Source: Bacteroidales bacterium
GTDB lineage: Bacteria > Bacteroidota > Bacteroidia > Bacteroidales > WCHB1-69
Assembly: GCA_017961265.1 (NCBI GenBank)
Contig: JAGCXN010000028.1
Coordinates: 1-64,000, forward strand
Reading direction: 5' to 3'
DNA length: 64,000 nucleotides
Positions within the stretch are counted from its first letter, which is position 1. Each line of letters opens with the position of its first letter. The translations under genes and the position numbers were made by a program. The notes under the pieces are model-generated. The model was given only the letters and a program-made list of their open reading frames with translations. It was not told the origin of the DNA and did not search any database. Shown here piece after piece: positions 34,128 through 42,520 of the stretch.

Positions 34128-35636
34128 ATGTCAGAAAAAGTAAAGAAAAGCGGGCGTACGGGGTTGATTATCACCTCCGTCGTCCTCCTTGTCCTCCTTG
34201 TGGCGGGCGGGATTTTTGCCTACACCAAATATTTGAAACGCAACACGGCCGAACTGATCGCCGTAGTGCCGTCGGACGCGGCCTTCGTCTTCCAAGTGAA
34301 TGACAATGAGGGCTTCGTACGCTCCATCAGTTCCTGCAAGGCAAACCTCAACGAAGTCTTTTCGTTGGACGCCCTCGCCGGCTTCGAGTACTTCGCCGAC
34401 ATGGGCCTCGCCAATAACGACAACAAGAAGAAGATTGTCATTTCCGGCCACTGCGCCGATGGGCAGACCGCCCTCCTTTTTGCCGTCTATATGCAGAAAT
34501 TCTCTTTTCTTGAGATTCTCAAGAATTTGAAAATCAACCCAAAGGATTACGTAAAGTACGAAACGCGCCGCATTTATACCGCCACGACACATTTCCACGA
34601 ATTCAAAATCTGCTACCTCAACGGCATTTTCGTGGCCGCTGAGACGCAGCCGCTTTTGGAACAAGCCATCCACAACCTCGCAGGCTCCGGCTGTATCACC
34701 AGCCTTCCCGATTTCCAGCCTGTAAACGACATCATCCACAAAAACGTGAAACAGAATTGGCTGATCTTCAACCATGCCAACTTCGTGGAATGCCAATCAC
34801 CCAAGTTGGACAGCACCTACCGCGCCGGCTTCGGCACGATTGCGGAACTGGCCGGCTGGTCGGCTTACCAGCTCCGTTTCAACGACAACGAGGTGATTCT
34901 TTCGGGCTACAGCACCATCAACGAGGGGGCGTTCTTCAGCGAGTACGAGGCCTCCGACGCGTCGTTCGCCCTGCCTGACGGCACCATTCCCGCCTCTGTC
35001 AGCGGTTACGTGTGCAGCACCCTCCCCAAGACGCACACCCTGACGGTGGAAACGGAAGAGGGCGACAGCACCGTCACGTTCACCGCAGAACGGCCTTTCA
35101 AGGATGTCGCCTGCTTCAGCATCCGGCGCGACACCAACCTGTTCCACTACATGATGATTCCAGCCGATTCCGTCTCCACATGCAGCGACTCCGTCTATTT
35201 CGACCCCGCACCGAAGGAGGAGTCAGCCTACCGCGGCGTCCGCATCCTTCTGTGCAACGCCCATGACCTCGCCACGCTATACCCGCAGCTGCATCAGGAC
35301 TTTGAGACCACCTACGCCATCCCCTACAACGATTTTTACATCCTCACCGAATCTTTCGCCGCCGCCCGCGCCTTCCTTGACGATGTGACACAGGGCAAGG
35401 TGCTCGCCGCCAACCAGCAATATATGTTCACCAAAGGCAACCTGCCCACGGGAAAAGGATTCGAGCTATACTATATTAATAATAGCAACCAGTTCAATGA
35501 GTATCTAGCCCGCCCGTTCCTGAAAAAGAAACCGGGCATCACCACGCTGAAAGTGTTCGCCTTCAGCTTCCAGAAACCCGTCGGCAATCTGCTGCCCAAC
35601 ACCATCTACCTCCGTTTTGCAGAAATTCAGAAATAG
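34128..35636 (+). CDS. Membrane-anchored protein of unknown function (DUF3352-like layout)
   Basis: The 502-residue protein has a basic N-terminus, one membrane helix (GLIITSVVLLVLLVAGGIFAY, about 12-32) and a large exported part. The motif AELIAVVPSDAAFVFQVND directly after the helix and the repeated two-lobed alpha/beta body resemble DUF3352-type proteins, but I am not sure of membership. No catalytic motif seen. It is followed by the M20 peptidase with a 26-base gap and could be co-transcribed. Confidence 0.7.
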   Translation: MSEKVKKSGRTGLIITSVVLLVLLVAGGIFAYTKYLKRNTAELIAVVPSDAAFVFQVNDNEGFVRSISSCKANLNEVFSLDALAGFEYFADMGLANNDNKKKIVISGHCADGQTALLFAVYMQKFSFLEILKNLKINPKDYVKYETRRIYTATTHFHEFKICYLNGIFVAAETQPLLEQAIHNLAGSGCITSLPDFQPVNDIIHKNVKQNWLIFNHANFVECQSPKLDSTYRAGFGTIAELAGWSAYQLRFNDNEVILSGYSTINEGAFFSEYEASDASFALPDGTIPASVSGYVCSTLPKTHTLTVETEEGDSTVTFTAERPFKDVACFSIRRDTNLFHYMMIPADSVSTCSDSVYFDPAPKEESAYRGVRILLCNAHDLATLYPQLHQDFETTYAIPYNDFYILTESFAAARAFLDDVTQGKVLAANQQYMFTKGNLPTGKGFELYYINNSNQFNEYLARPFLKKKPGITTLKVFAFSFQKPVGNLLPNTIYLRFAEIQK

Positions 35637-35662
35637 GAAATTAATCATAAAAAATATTGAAA

Positions 35663-37033
35663 ATGAAAGATTTAAAAAAGTACATCGACGCCAACAAGGA
35701 CCGCTTTTTGGATGGGCTATTCAGCTTGATCCGCATCCCCTCCATCAGTTCACAGGAGGAACACAAACCCGACATGATCCGCTGCGCCGAACGCTGGAAG
35801 GAACTGATTCTCGCCGCCGGTGCCGACCGCTGCGAGGTGATGCCCACCGCCGGCAACCCCGTGGTCTATGGCGAGAAAATCATCTCCAAGACGGCCCCGA
35901 CCGTTATGGTGTATGGCCACTACGACGTGATGCCCGTCGATCCGCTCGAACTGTGGAAGACCGACCCCTTTGAACCCGTCGTCAAGGATGGCAAGATCTG
36001 GGCCCGCGGTGCCGACGACGACAAGGGACAGTCGTTCATGCACGCCAAAGCTTTCGAATATCTGGTGAAGACCAACCAGCTGCCCTGCAATGTCAAGTTC
36101 ATGCTGGAAGGTGAAGAAGAAATCGGCAGCGGCAGCTTGTACGACTTCTGCAAGCAGAACAAGAAACTGCTGAAGGCCGACATCATCCTCGTGTCCGACA
36201 CGGGCATGATTGCCACCGACACTCCCTCCATCACCACCGGTTTGCGCGGCCTCAGCTACCTTGAGGTGGAAGTGACCGGCCCCAACAAGGACCTGCACTC
36301 CGGCATCTTCGGCGGCGCCGTCGCCAACCCCATTAACATCCTCTGCCAGATGATTGCCTCCTTGCAGAACGAGAACAACGAGATCACCATCCCGCACTTC
36401 TACGATGATGTGCTAGTGTTGTCAAAGGCCGAGCGCGCACTGATGGCAAAGGCCCCGTTCAACCTTGAGGAGTATAAGAAGGCACTGGATGTGCGTGCGG
36501 TACACGGCGAAAAAGGCTACACCACCATCGAGCGTACCGGCATCCGTCCGACGCTGGACGTTTGCGGCATCTGGGGCGGCTACACCGGCGAAGGCTCCAA
36601 GACCGTGCTTCCGTCCAAGGCGTGCGCCAAGATTTCGATGCGTCTCGTGCCGAATCAGGATTCCACGAAGATTTCCAAACTGTTCCAGAAACATTTTGAA
36701 AAGATTGCTCCCAAGAGCGTGAAGGTGAAGGTGACTCCGTGTCACGGCGGCGAGGCTTACGTGTCGCCCATCGACATGCCCGCCTACAAAGCAGCGGAAA
36801 AAGCTTACCAGCAGACCTTTGGCAAACGTCCCATTCCGACCCGCAGCGGCGGCAGCATCCCCGTCATCTCCGGTTTCGAGCGCATCCTTGGCACCAAGGC
36901 CATCCTGATGGGCTTCGGCCTCGGCGAGGACGCCATCCACTCCCCCAACGAGAACTACAAACTGGAGCACTTCTTCAAAGGCATCGAGACGATTCCGTAC
37001 TTCTACAAGTACTATGCAGAAATGATGAAGTAA
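35663..37033 (+). CDS. M20 family metallo-dipeptidase
   Basis: The 456-residue cytoplasmic zinc peptidase has metal-binding motif VYGHYDVMPVDP near 86-97 (His, Asp), the second site GADDDKGQ near 119-126, and catalytic/ligand glutamates in LEGEEEIGSGS near 151-161. The dimerisation lid follows and a C-terminal histidine HSPNENY closes the site. It is close to carnosinase/CNDP-type dipeptidases. ATG 35663 is preferred over a TTG two codons earlier. It probably completes peptide uptake by OPT-type carriers (inference). Confidence 0.92.
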   Translation: MKDLKKYIDANKDRFLDGLFSLIRIPSISSQEEHKPDMIRCAERWKELILAAGADRCEVMPTAGNPVVYGEKIISKTAPTVMVYGHYDVMPVDPLELWKTDPFEPVVKDGKIWARGADDDKGQSFMHAKAFEYLVKTNQLPCNVKFMLEGEEEIGSGSLYDFCKQNKKLLKADIILVSDTGMIATDTPSITTGLRGLSYLEVEVTGPNKDLHSGIFGGAVANPINILCQMIASLQNENNEITIPHFYDDVLVLSKAERALMAKAPFNLEEYKKALDVRAVHGEKGYTTIERTGIRPTLDVCGIWGGYTGEGSKTVLPSKACAKISMRLVPNQDSTKISKLFQKHFEKIAPKSVKVKVTPCHGGEAYVSPIDMPAYKAAEKAYQQTFGKRPIPTRSGGSIPVISGFERILGTKAILMGFGLGEDAIHSPNENYKLEHFFKGIETIPYFYKYYAEMMK

Positions 37034-37059
37034 GGGGGATAGGTATCAAAAAATAATCG

Positions 37060-37067
37060 TACATTTG
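37060..37067 (+). promoter_or_regulatory. -7 promoter box for scoB
   Basis: TACATTTG, a TAnnTTTG match, 51 bases before the ATG at 37118. Confidence 0.6.
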
Positions 37068-37117
37068 CAACCGCTTTTTGTGAAAATCAAAATCAAACAA
37101 ATATAAAACATTACACT

Positions 37118-37777
37118 ATGGACAAGAATGAAATTCGTCAGATTATTGCAAAACGTGCGGCCATGGAGCTCCACGACGGTGACATTGTGAACCTTGGTAT
37201 CGGTATTCCCACCATGATTCCGAACTTCCTTCCGGAAGGCGTTACAGTTACATTGCAGACCGAGAACGGTATGATCGGGATGGGTCCCACCCCCGAAGAG
37301 GGCAAGGAAGACCCGAACATGATTAACGCTGGCGGCGGCTTCATCACCGCTGTGGATGGCGCTGCCTCCTTCAGCTCCGCCACCTCCTTCGGCATCATCC
37401 GCGGCGGCCACGTCGATGCCACCATCCTCGGCGCCATGCAGGTTGACGTGAACGGAGACCTCGCCAACTGGATGATCCCTGGCAAACTCACCCCCGGCAT
37501 GGGCGGCGCAATGGACCTCATTGTCGGAGCAAAGCGCGTGATCCTCGCCATGGAACACACCCAGAAGGGCAACCCGAAAATCCTCAAAAAGTGCAACCTT
37601 CCCCTCACCGCCAAAGGTCAGGTGAACCTCATCATCACCGAGATGGGCGTCATGGAAATCACCCCAAAGGGAATCGTCCTCAAGGAAATCCATCCTGAAT
37701 TCACGGTCGAACAGGTGCAGGCTGCCACAGAGGCCGAATTGATCATCGCCGACGACCTGAAACCGATGCAACTGTAA
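37118..37777 (+). CDS. 3-oxoacid CoA-transferase, subunit B
   Basis: Beta subunit of a family I CoA-transferase (ScoB/AtoA type), moving CoA between acetate, acetoacetate, butyrate or succinate. The 219 residues contain the catalytic glutamate in QTENGMIGMG (Glu49) and NLGIGIPTMIPNFLP. The alpha subunit that normally lies directly upstream is not in this window. Crotonase and 3-hydroxybutyryl-CoA dehydrogenase follow, which fits butyrate or acetoacetate metabolism. Confidence 0.92.
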   Translation: MDKNEIRQIIAKRAAMELHDGDIVNLGIGIPTMIPNFLPEGVTVTLQTENGMIGMGPTPEEGKEDPNMINAGGGFITAVDGAASFSSATSFGIIRGGHVDATILGAMQVDVNGDLANWMIPGKLTPGMGGAMDLIVGAKRVILAMEHTQKGNPKILKKCNLPLTAKGQVNLIITEMGVMEITPKGIVLKEIHPEFTVEQVQAATEAELIIADDLKPMQL

Positions 37778-37783
37778 TCATGT

Positions 37784-37910
37784 ATAAAGTAGAAGGTAAA
37801 AAGTAGGAGGTTCCACCCCCACATTCCCCTCTTCATTACCAACCTAACACTTTATACTTCATACCTATTACCTTATTACTTATCACCTCCTACCTATTAC
37901 TTTTTACAAA
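37784..37910 (+). repeat. Dispersed intergenic hairpin repeat, copy C
   Basis: Left arm of AAGTAGAAGGTAAAAAGTAGGAGG type, core with CCCCTCTTCATTACC, right arm CCTATTACCTTATTACTT to CCTCCTACCTATTACTTTTTAC. The arms are imperfect inverted copies. It fills the scoB-crotonase spacer. Confidence 0.75.
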
Positions 37911-37930
37911 CATTAAAATTCTGTGATACT

Positions 37931-38707
37931 GTGAATTACAATTACTTAAAAATAAATACCGAATCCGGTATCTGCGTGCTGACGATTTCGGCACCGAAGT
38001 CGCTGAATGCGCTGAATTCTGCCATCTTAAAGGAACTGGATGATTTCATCACCAACCTCGGCAAGGATGTGCGGGTGCTGATTGTGACGGGCGACGGCGA
38101 GAAGTCGTTCGTGGCGGGTGCCGACATCTCGGAGATGCAGAACCTGAACGCACAGGAAGGCGAGACTTTCGGCCGCCTCGGTGCACAGGTGTTCCGCAAG
38201 ATTGAAACCCTCGACATTCCGGTGATTGCCGCAATCAACGGATTCGCCCTCGGCGGCGGTTGCGAATTGGCGATGGCCTGCGACATCCGCATCTGCTCTG
38301 AAAACGCCAAGTTCGGACAGCCGGAGGTCGGTCTCGGCATCATCCCCGGCTTTTCCGGCACCTACCGTCTCGCCAAGCTGGTGGGTATGGGGTACGCCAA
38401 GGAGATGATCTACACCGGCAAGGCCATCCGTGCCGACGAGGCGCTCCGTATCGGTCTGGTGAACGCGGTCTATCCGCAGGCGGAACTGATGGAACAGGCC
38501 AAGGCGATGGCTGCCAAGATCTGTGCCATGGCTCCGATTGCCGTTCGCTATGCCAAGCAGTGCATCAACGCCGAGTACGACCTCGACGCCGATGCCGCTA
38601 TTGCCTACGAGAACGAGATGTTCGGCAAATGCTTCTCCACCAAGGACCAAAAAGAGGGAATGACCGCATTCCTCACCAAGGCAAAACCCGTCTTCAAAAA
38701 CGAATAA
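37931..38707 (+). CDS. Enoyl-CoA hydratase (crotonase family)
   Basis: The 258-residue crotonase has oxyanion-hole motifs SFVAGADISEMQN near 57-69 and FALGGGCELAMACDIRI near 103-118, with the two glutamates typical of hydratases (in CELA and PEVGLGIIPGF). Starts with GTG; the upstream spacer is a repeat, and no closer start matches the family N-terminus. Expected reaction is (S)-3-hydroxybutyryl-CoA to crotonyl-CoA, paired with the dehydrogenase 33 bases downstream. Confidence 0.92.
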   Translation: MNYNYLKINTESGICVLTISAPKSLNALNSAILKELDDFITNLGKDVRVLIVTGDGEKSFVAGADISEMQNLNAQEGETFGRLGAQVFRKIETLDIPVIAAINGFALGGGCELAMACDIRICSENAKFGQPEVGLGIIPGFSGTYRLAKLVGMGYAKEMIYTGKAIRADEALRIGLVNAVYPQAELMEQAKAMAAKICAMAPIAVRYAKQCINAEYDLDADAAIAYENEMFGKCFSTKDQKEGMTAFLTKAKPVFKNE

Positions 38708-38739
38708 TTTTAAAATCAACCAATTAAAAATAACGAACT

Positions 38740-39576
38740 ATGAAAATTTGTGTTATTGGAACCGGAACCATGGCCAAAGGTATCGTGAAGGCTTTCGCTG
38801 CCAAGATGCCCGTGGTTATGAAAAGTAGAACCCAAGCCAGCTTGGACAAGGCACTGGCTTCATTTGCAAAAGGTTATGGCAAATTAGTGGAAAAAGGCAA
38901 AATGACACAGGAGGGTGTTGACGCCATTATGGCCAACATCACCACCACCACCGACTACGCCACTTTCGCAGATGCAGACCTCGTGATTGAGGCCGCCGTG
39001 GAAGATATGCAGCTGAAGAAAGAGGTCTTCGCAGAACTCGACAAGATCTGCAAGCCCGAAACCATCTTCGCTACCAACTCCTCCTCCCTCTCCATCACCG
39101 AAATCGCCGCTGCCACCACCCGTCCGACGCAGTTCATCGGCATGCACTTCTTCAACCCCGCCGACCGTATGGCATTGGTGGAAGTGATCAAAGGCCAGGT
39201 GACTTCCGAAGCGGTGTGCAACCAAATTGTGGAGCTTGCCACCTCCATCGGCAAGACGCCCGTGCTGGTGAACGAGGCTCCCGGCTTCGTCGTCAACCGT
39301 ATCCTCATCCCCATGATTAACGAAGCTGTCGGCATCCTCGCCGACGGTATCGCCTCCGCTGAGGACATCGACAAGTGCATGATGCTGGGCGCCAACCACC
39401 CGATGGGCCCGCTCGCACTGGCCGACCTCATCGGCAACGACGTGAACCTCGCCATCATGGAAGTTCTTTACAAAGAGTTTGGCGATCCGAAGTACCGTCC
39501 TCATCCGCTGCTGCGGAAGATGGTGCGCGCCGGTCTGCTCGGCAGAAAAACCGGCGAAGGTTTCTACAAATACTAA
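38740..39576 (+). CDS. hbd: 3-hydroxybutyryl-CoA dehydrogenase
   Basis: The 278-residue NAD(P)H-dependent dehydrogenase has the Rossmann motif GTGTMAKGI at 7-15, [14 protein letters not shown] near 135-148 with the catalytic His just before (MHFFNP), and the C-terminal domain [15 protein letters not shown] and [14 protein letters not shown]. The N-terminal glycine motif differs slightly from GxGxxG with hydrophobic last position, which is common in this family. Reduces acetoacetyl-CoA to 3-hydroxybutyryl-CoA or the reverse. Ends with a strong terminator. Confidence 0.95.
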   Translation: MKICVIGTGTMAKGIVKAFAAKMPVVMKSRTQASLDKALASFAKGYGKLVEKGKMTQEGVDAIMANITTTTDYATFADADLVIEAAVEDMQLKKEVFAELDKICKPETIFATNSSSLSITEIAAATTRPTQFIGMHFFNPADRMALVEVIKGQVTSEAVCNQIVELATSIGKTPVLVNEAPGFVVNRILIPMINEAVGILADGIASAEDIDKCMMLGANHPMGPLALADLIGNDVNLAIMEVLYKEFGDPKYRPHPLLRKMVRAGLLGRKTGEGFYKY

Positions 39577-39593
39577 TAGGTATTATTCGCAAC

Positions 39594-39623
39594 AAAAAGG
39601 GCATCGGAAGGTGCCCTTTTTTT
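39594..39623 (+). terminator. Rho-independent terminator after hbd
   Basis: A perfect 10-bp stem (39594-39603 with 39612-39621) with an 8-base loop and a T run. Confidence 0.85.
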
Positions 39624-39635
39624 GTGCTTTTTTTG

Positions 39636-39643
39636 TACTTTTG
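39636..39643 (+). promoter_or_regulatory. -7 promoter box for the DUF362 lipoprotein
   Basis: TACTTTTG, 31 bases before the ATG at 39675. Confidence 0.65.
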
Positions 39644-39674
39644 CCACCGTTTTTATTAACCTTAATTCCATTTT

Positions 39675-40808
39675 ATGAAAAAAAGATTTTCCCTGTTGGC
39701 CGTCGCACTGACAGCGTTATTATTGTGTATTTCCTGTAACAGCAAACCGAAGATTCAAGTTGCAGACGACGAATCCATTGTCTATTTTTGCAAAGACATC
39801 ACCCCTGAAAACATTCTCAAGTTATACGAAGCTCTCGGGGTGAAGCAGGAGGGAAAGATTGGCCTGAAGGTACATTTTGGCGAGGAGGGCAACCAGAACT
39901 TCCTTAACCCCGAACTGCTCCGTCCGTTGGTTGAAAAGGTACATCCTACCTTTGTGGAGACCAATGTGTTGTACGTCAGCAAGCGTCGTTTCACCGACTC
40001 GCACATCGCGTTGGCCAAGGAGCATGGTTTCACCTTCGCCCCCATCGACATCCTTGATGCAGAGGACGAACTTGTCTATCCTGCCGAAGGGCTGAAACAT
40101 TTCGACAAGATCAAGACGGGCAGCCATTTCGCCAATTACGATGCTTACATTATCTATTCGCACTTCAAAGGGCACGGTTCGGCCGGTTTTGGTGGGGCCA
40201 TCAAAAATATCGCCATGGGATTGGCTTCTCCTGGTGGCAAGATGGCCCAGCACGCGGAAGCGTTCCCATCGTGCCGTAATGCCAACAGCTGCGTAGGCTG
40301 CAACCGTTGCGTACAGCAATGTCCCGCCGGTGCCATCACCATCACCGATGAGGGTCCAGTCATCGACACCAGCAAGTGCATCGGCTGTGCCAAGTGCATC
40401 GCCGAATGTCCGCTCAAGATTTTCACCCCCGGCAAAGGCGCTGACGAAGAGGTGTTTCTCGAACGTCTCGTGGAATACGCCAAAGTGCTCAGCGAAAAGA
40501 AACCGATGGTCTATATCAATGTGATGGACAATATCTCCAAAAGCTGCGACTGTTCCGGCAAGGCTCCCGCACCGTTCATGGAGAAAGTTGGAGCCGTTGC
40601 TTCCACCGACATCGTCGCCATTGAGATGGCTTGCCATCAGCTTACGGCTCTGAAACAGAAAACCGAAGACGCCTTCAAGGATGTGAACGGGATCAGTGGC
40701 CTCGGGCAGGTGGAATACGCCTACAAGCTTGGCATGGGAAACAAGAAGTTCGTCCTCGTCGATGTTGTCACCGGCGAACGCATCAGCCTCGAAGACGCCG
40801 TAAAGTAG
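39675..40808 (+). CDS. DUF362 ferredoxin-domain lipoprotein
   Basis: The 377-residue protein has a lipoprotein-type signal ending LLLCISC with the lipid cysteine at about residue 21, then the DUF362 domain. Two [4Fe-4S] ferredoxin motifs lie near 203-250: CVGCNRCVQQCP and CIGCAKCIAECP. DUF362 proteins are uncharacterised iron-sulfur proteins of anaerobes. A periplasmic iron-sulfur lipoprotein would be unusual, because clusters need cytoplasmic assembly, so the lipid signal should be checked. Stop codon lies in the repeat at 40802. Confidence 0.88.
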   Translation: MKKRFSLLAVALTALLLCISCNSKPKIQVADDESIVYFCKDITPENILKLYEALGVKQEGKIGLKVHFGEEGNQNFLNPELLRPLVEKVHPTFVETNVLYVSKRRFTDSHIALAKEHGFTFAPIDILDAEDELVYPAEGLKHFDKIKTGSHFANYDAYIIYSHFKGHGSAGFGGAIKNIAMGLASPGGKMAQHAEAFPSCRNANSCVGCNRCVQQCPAGAITITDEGPVIDTSKCIGCAKCIAECPLKIFTPGKGADEEVFLERLVEYAKVLSEKKPMVYINVMDNISKSCDCSGKAPAPFMEKVGAVASTDIVAIEMACHQLTALKQKTEDAFKDVNGISGLGQVEYAYKLGMGNKKFVLVDVVTGERISLEDAVK

Positions 40809-40914
40809 AAAGTAATAAGTAGAAAGTAATAAGTTCCTTCGCACATCCCCTCTTCATACCTCCTACCTATTACCTATTACCTATCACCTATCACTTATCA
40901 CCTTTTACCTACTG
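40802..40914 (+). repeat. Dispersed intergenic hairpin repeat, copy D
   Basis: Left arm of AAAGTAATAAGTAGAAAG units, core with CCCCTCTTCATACC, right arm of CCTATTACCTATTACCTATCACC units. It overlaps the DUF362 stop. Confidence 0.75.
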
Positions 40915-40950
40915 CAAGACTAAATCTTCTCATAACACTATCCTTCTAAA

Positions 40951-42045
40951 ATGTTCCTCCGTTCGATCCAATTAGTCAATTTCAAGAATTACGCCGAAGG
41001 CAGTTTTGAGTTTTCCGACAAGGTAAACGCCGTAGTGGGTGCCAACGGGAGCGGCAAGACCAACCTATTGGATGCCATCCATTATATATCGTTATGCAAG
41101 AGTTATTTTCTTTCGCAGGATGGGTATGCGGTCCGTTTCGGGGAGGAAGCTTTCGCCATTCATGGGGAGTTTCACGGTTTTGATGACGACCGCAGCCGCA
41201 AGGTAAGTTGCATCTATCGGCAGGGTGGACGGAAGACCGTGAAGTTCAACGGGAAGGACTACGAGCGGCTGAGCGACCACATCGGGCAGTTCCCGTTGAT
41301 TATGGTCGCGCCTTACGACAACGACATCATCCACGAAGGGAGTGAGGTGCGGCGGCGGTTCTTCGATATGATCCTCTCACAGTTCGACCGCGAATATCTC
41401 CACGACCTGATTTCGTACCAGAAAGTATTGGGACAAAGGAATATTCTCCTGAAGCAATCGTGGGAAAACGGTCATATTGATACACCCTTGTTGCAAATCT
41501 ACAACGACCAGCTCGTGCCGTATGAGGAGGCAGTCTATGAGAAACGGCGCCATTTTGTCGAAACCATCATCCCCGTTTTCCAGAAGTATTATGACTACCT
41601 TTCGGAGAGTCGCGAAAAGGTCGATATCCACTACCTTTCCTCCCTGGGAAACAGCAATTTTGCCGATCTCCTACTACGAAATGTCGAGGCCGACTTCCGC
41701 GCTGGCCACACCACCGCCGGCATCCACAAAGACGACTACGACTTCCTAATGGACGGACGCTCGGTGAAACGGTTCAGTTCACAAGGGCAGCAGAAGTCCT
41801 TCGCCCTTGCCTTGAAACTGTCGCAATTTGACTACATATATAATATAAAGCGGATAAAACCGATTCTGTTGCTGGATGACATTTTTGACAAATTGGATGA
41901 GTCGAGAATTTCTCAGCTTTTGAATCTTGTTGGCAATGAACACTTTGGACAAGTTTTCATTTCTGATACAAATGAAGATAGAATTGTACGCATTTTGAAC
42001 CGACATGGGATTTCCCATAAGATTTTCAGGGTGAAGAAAGAGTAG
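40951..42045 (+). CDS. recF: DNA replication and repair protein RecF
   Basis: The 364-residue SMC-like ATPase helps load RecA at gaps. It starts MFLRSIQLVNFKNYAEGSFEF with Walker A GANGSGKT at 30-37, LCKSYFLSQDGYAVRFG, the signature FSSQGQQKSFALALKLSQ near 278-295 and Walker B PILLLDDIFDKLDESR. Length is normal. It stands alone here, with no dnaA, dnaN or gyrB next to it. Confidence 0.96.
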   Translation: MFLRSIQLVNFKNYAEGSFEFSDKVNAVVGANGSGKTNLLDAIHYISLCKSYFLSQDGYAVRFGEEAFAIHGEFHGFDDDRSRKVSCIYRQGGRKTVKFNGKDYERLSDHIGQFPLIMVAPYDNDIIHEGSEVRRRFFDMILSQFDREYLHDLISYQKVLGQRNILLKQSWENGHIDTPLLQIYNDQLVPYEEAVYEKRRHFVETIIPVFQKYYDYLSESREKVDIHYLSSLGNSNFADLLLRNVEADFRAGHTTAGIHKDDYDFLMDGRSVKRFSSQGQQKSFALALKLSQFDYIYNIKRIKPILLLDDIFDKLDESRISQLLNLVGNEHFGQVFISDTNEDRIVRILNRHGISHKIFRVKKE

Positions 42046-42232
42046 TTTTGCGGGTGTAGGGGCAGATTTTTTTCGAAAGAAGGGCTTTACATATTCGCTT
42101 TTTTCTTTTAATAGGAGTTCGCCGATTGGAAACCTTAAAAATAATTAAAAAATAATTCGTTGTATATCAAAAATATATGTGTAGAAATGGAACAAAAGGG
42201 TAAAAATGGGATGATAGAATAAAAAAATGTCG

Positions 42233-42240
42233 TATTTTTG
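42233..42240 (+). promoter_or_regulatory. -7 promoter box for acpP-fabF-rnc
   Basis: TATTTTTG, 23 bases before the acpP ATG. Confidence 0.65.
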
Positions 42241-42263
42241 CACGTTTTTTAAAATCAGAAATT

Positions 42264-42500
42264 ATGGCAGAAATTATTGACGAAGTAAAAGAAATCATTG
42301 CTGAAAGATTAAGCTACGACAAGGAGAAAATCAATTTAAGCACCAGTTTTACAGAAGATTTGGGCGCTGATTCCTTGGATCTCGTTGAACTGATTATGGA
42401 ATTGGAGAAGAAATTCGACATCACCATTCCCGAAGACGCTTCCGAGAACATTCACACCGTTGGTGACGTGGTGAATTACATTCAGGAGCACAAGAAATAA
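42264..42500 (+). CDS. acpP: Acyl carrier protein
   Basis: The 78-residue acidic protein carries the phosphopantetheine attachment serine in GADSLDLVELIM (Ser37). It holds growing fatty acyl chains as thioesters. First gene of the acpP-fabF-rnc run, a conserved order in bacteria. Confidence 0.98.
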   Translation: MAEIIDEVKEIIAERLSYDKEKINLSTSFTEDLGADSLDLVELIMELEKKFDITIPEDASENIHTVGDVVNYIQEHKK

Positions 42501-42520
42501 GTATCACCAGAACTTTTCTG

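Noticed and set aside
13831..40914. CRISPR array from the AT-rich spacers
   Set aside because: The units are short, irregular and direct rather than constant repeats with unique spacers, and no cas gene is present.
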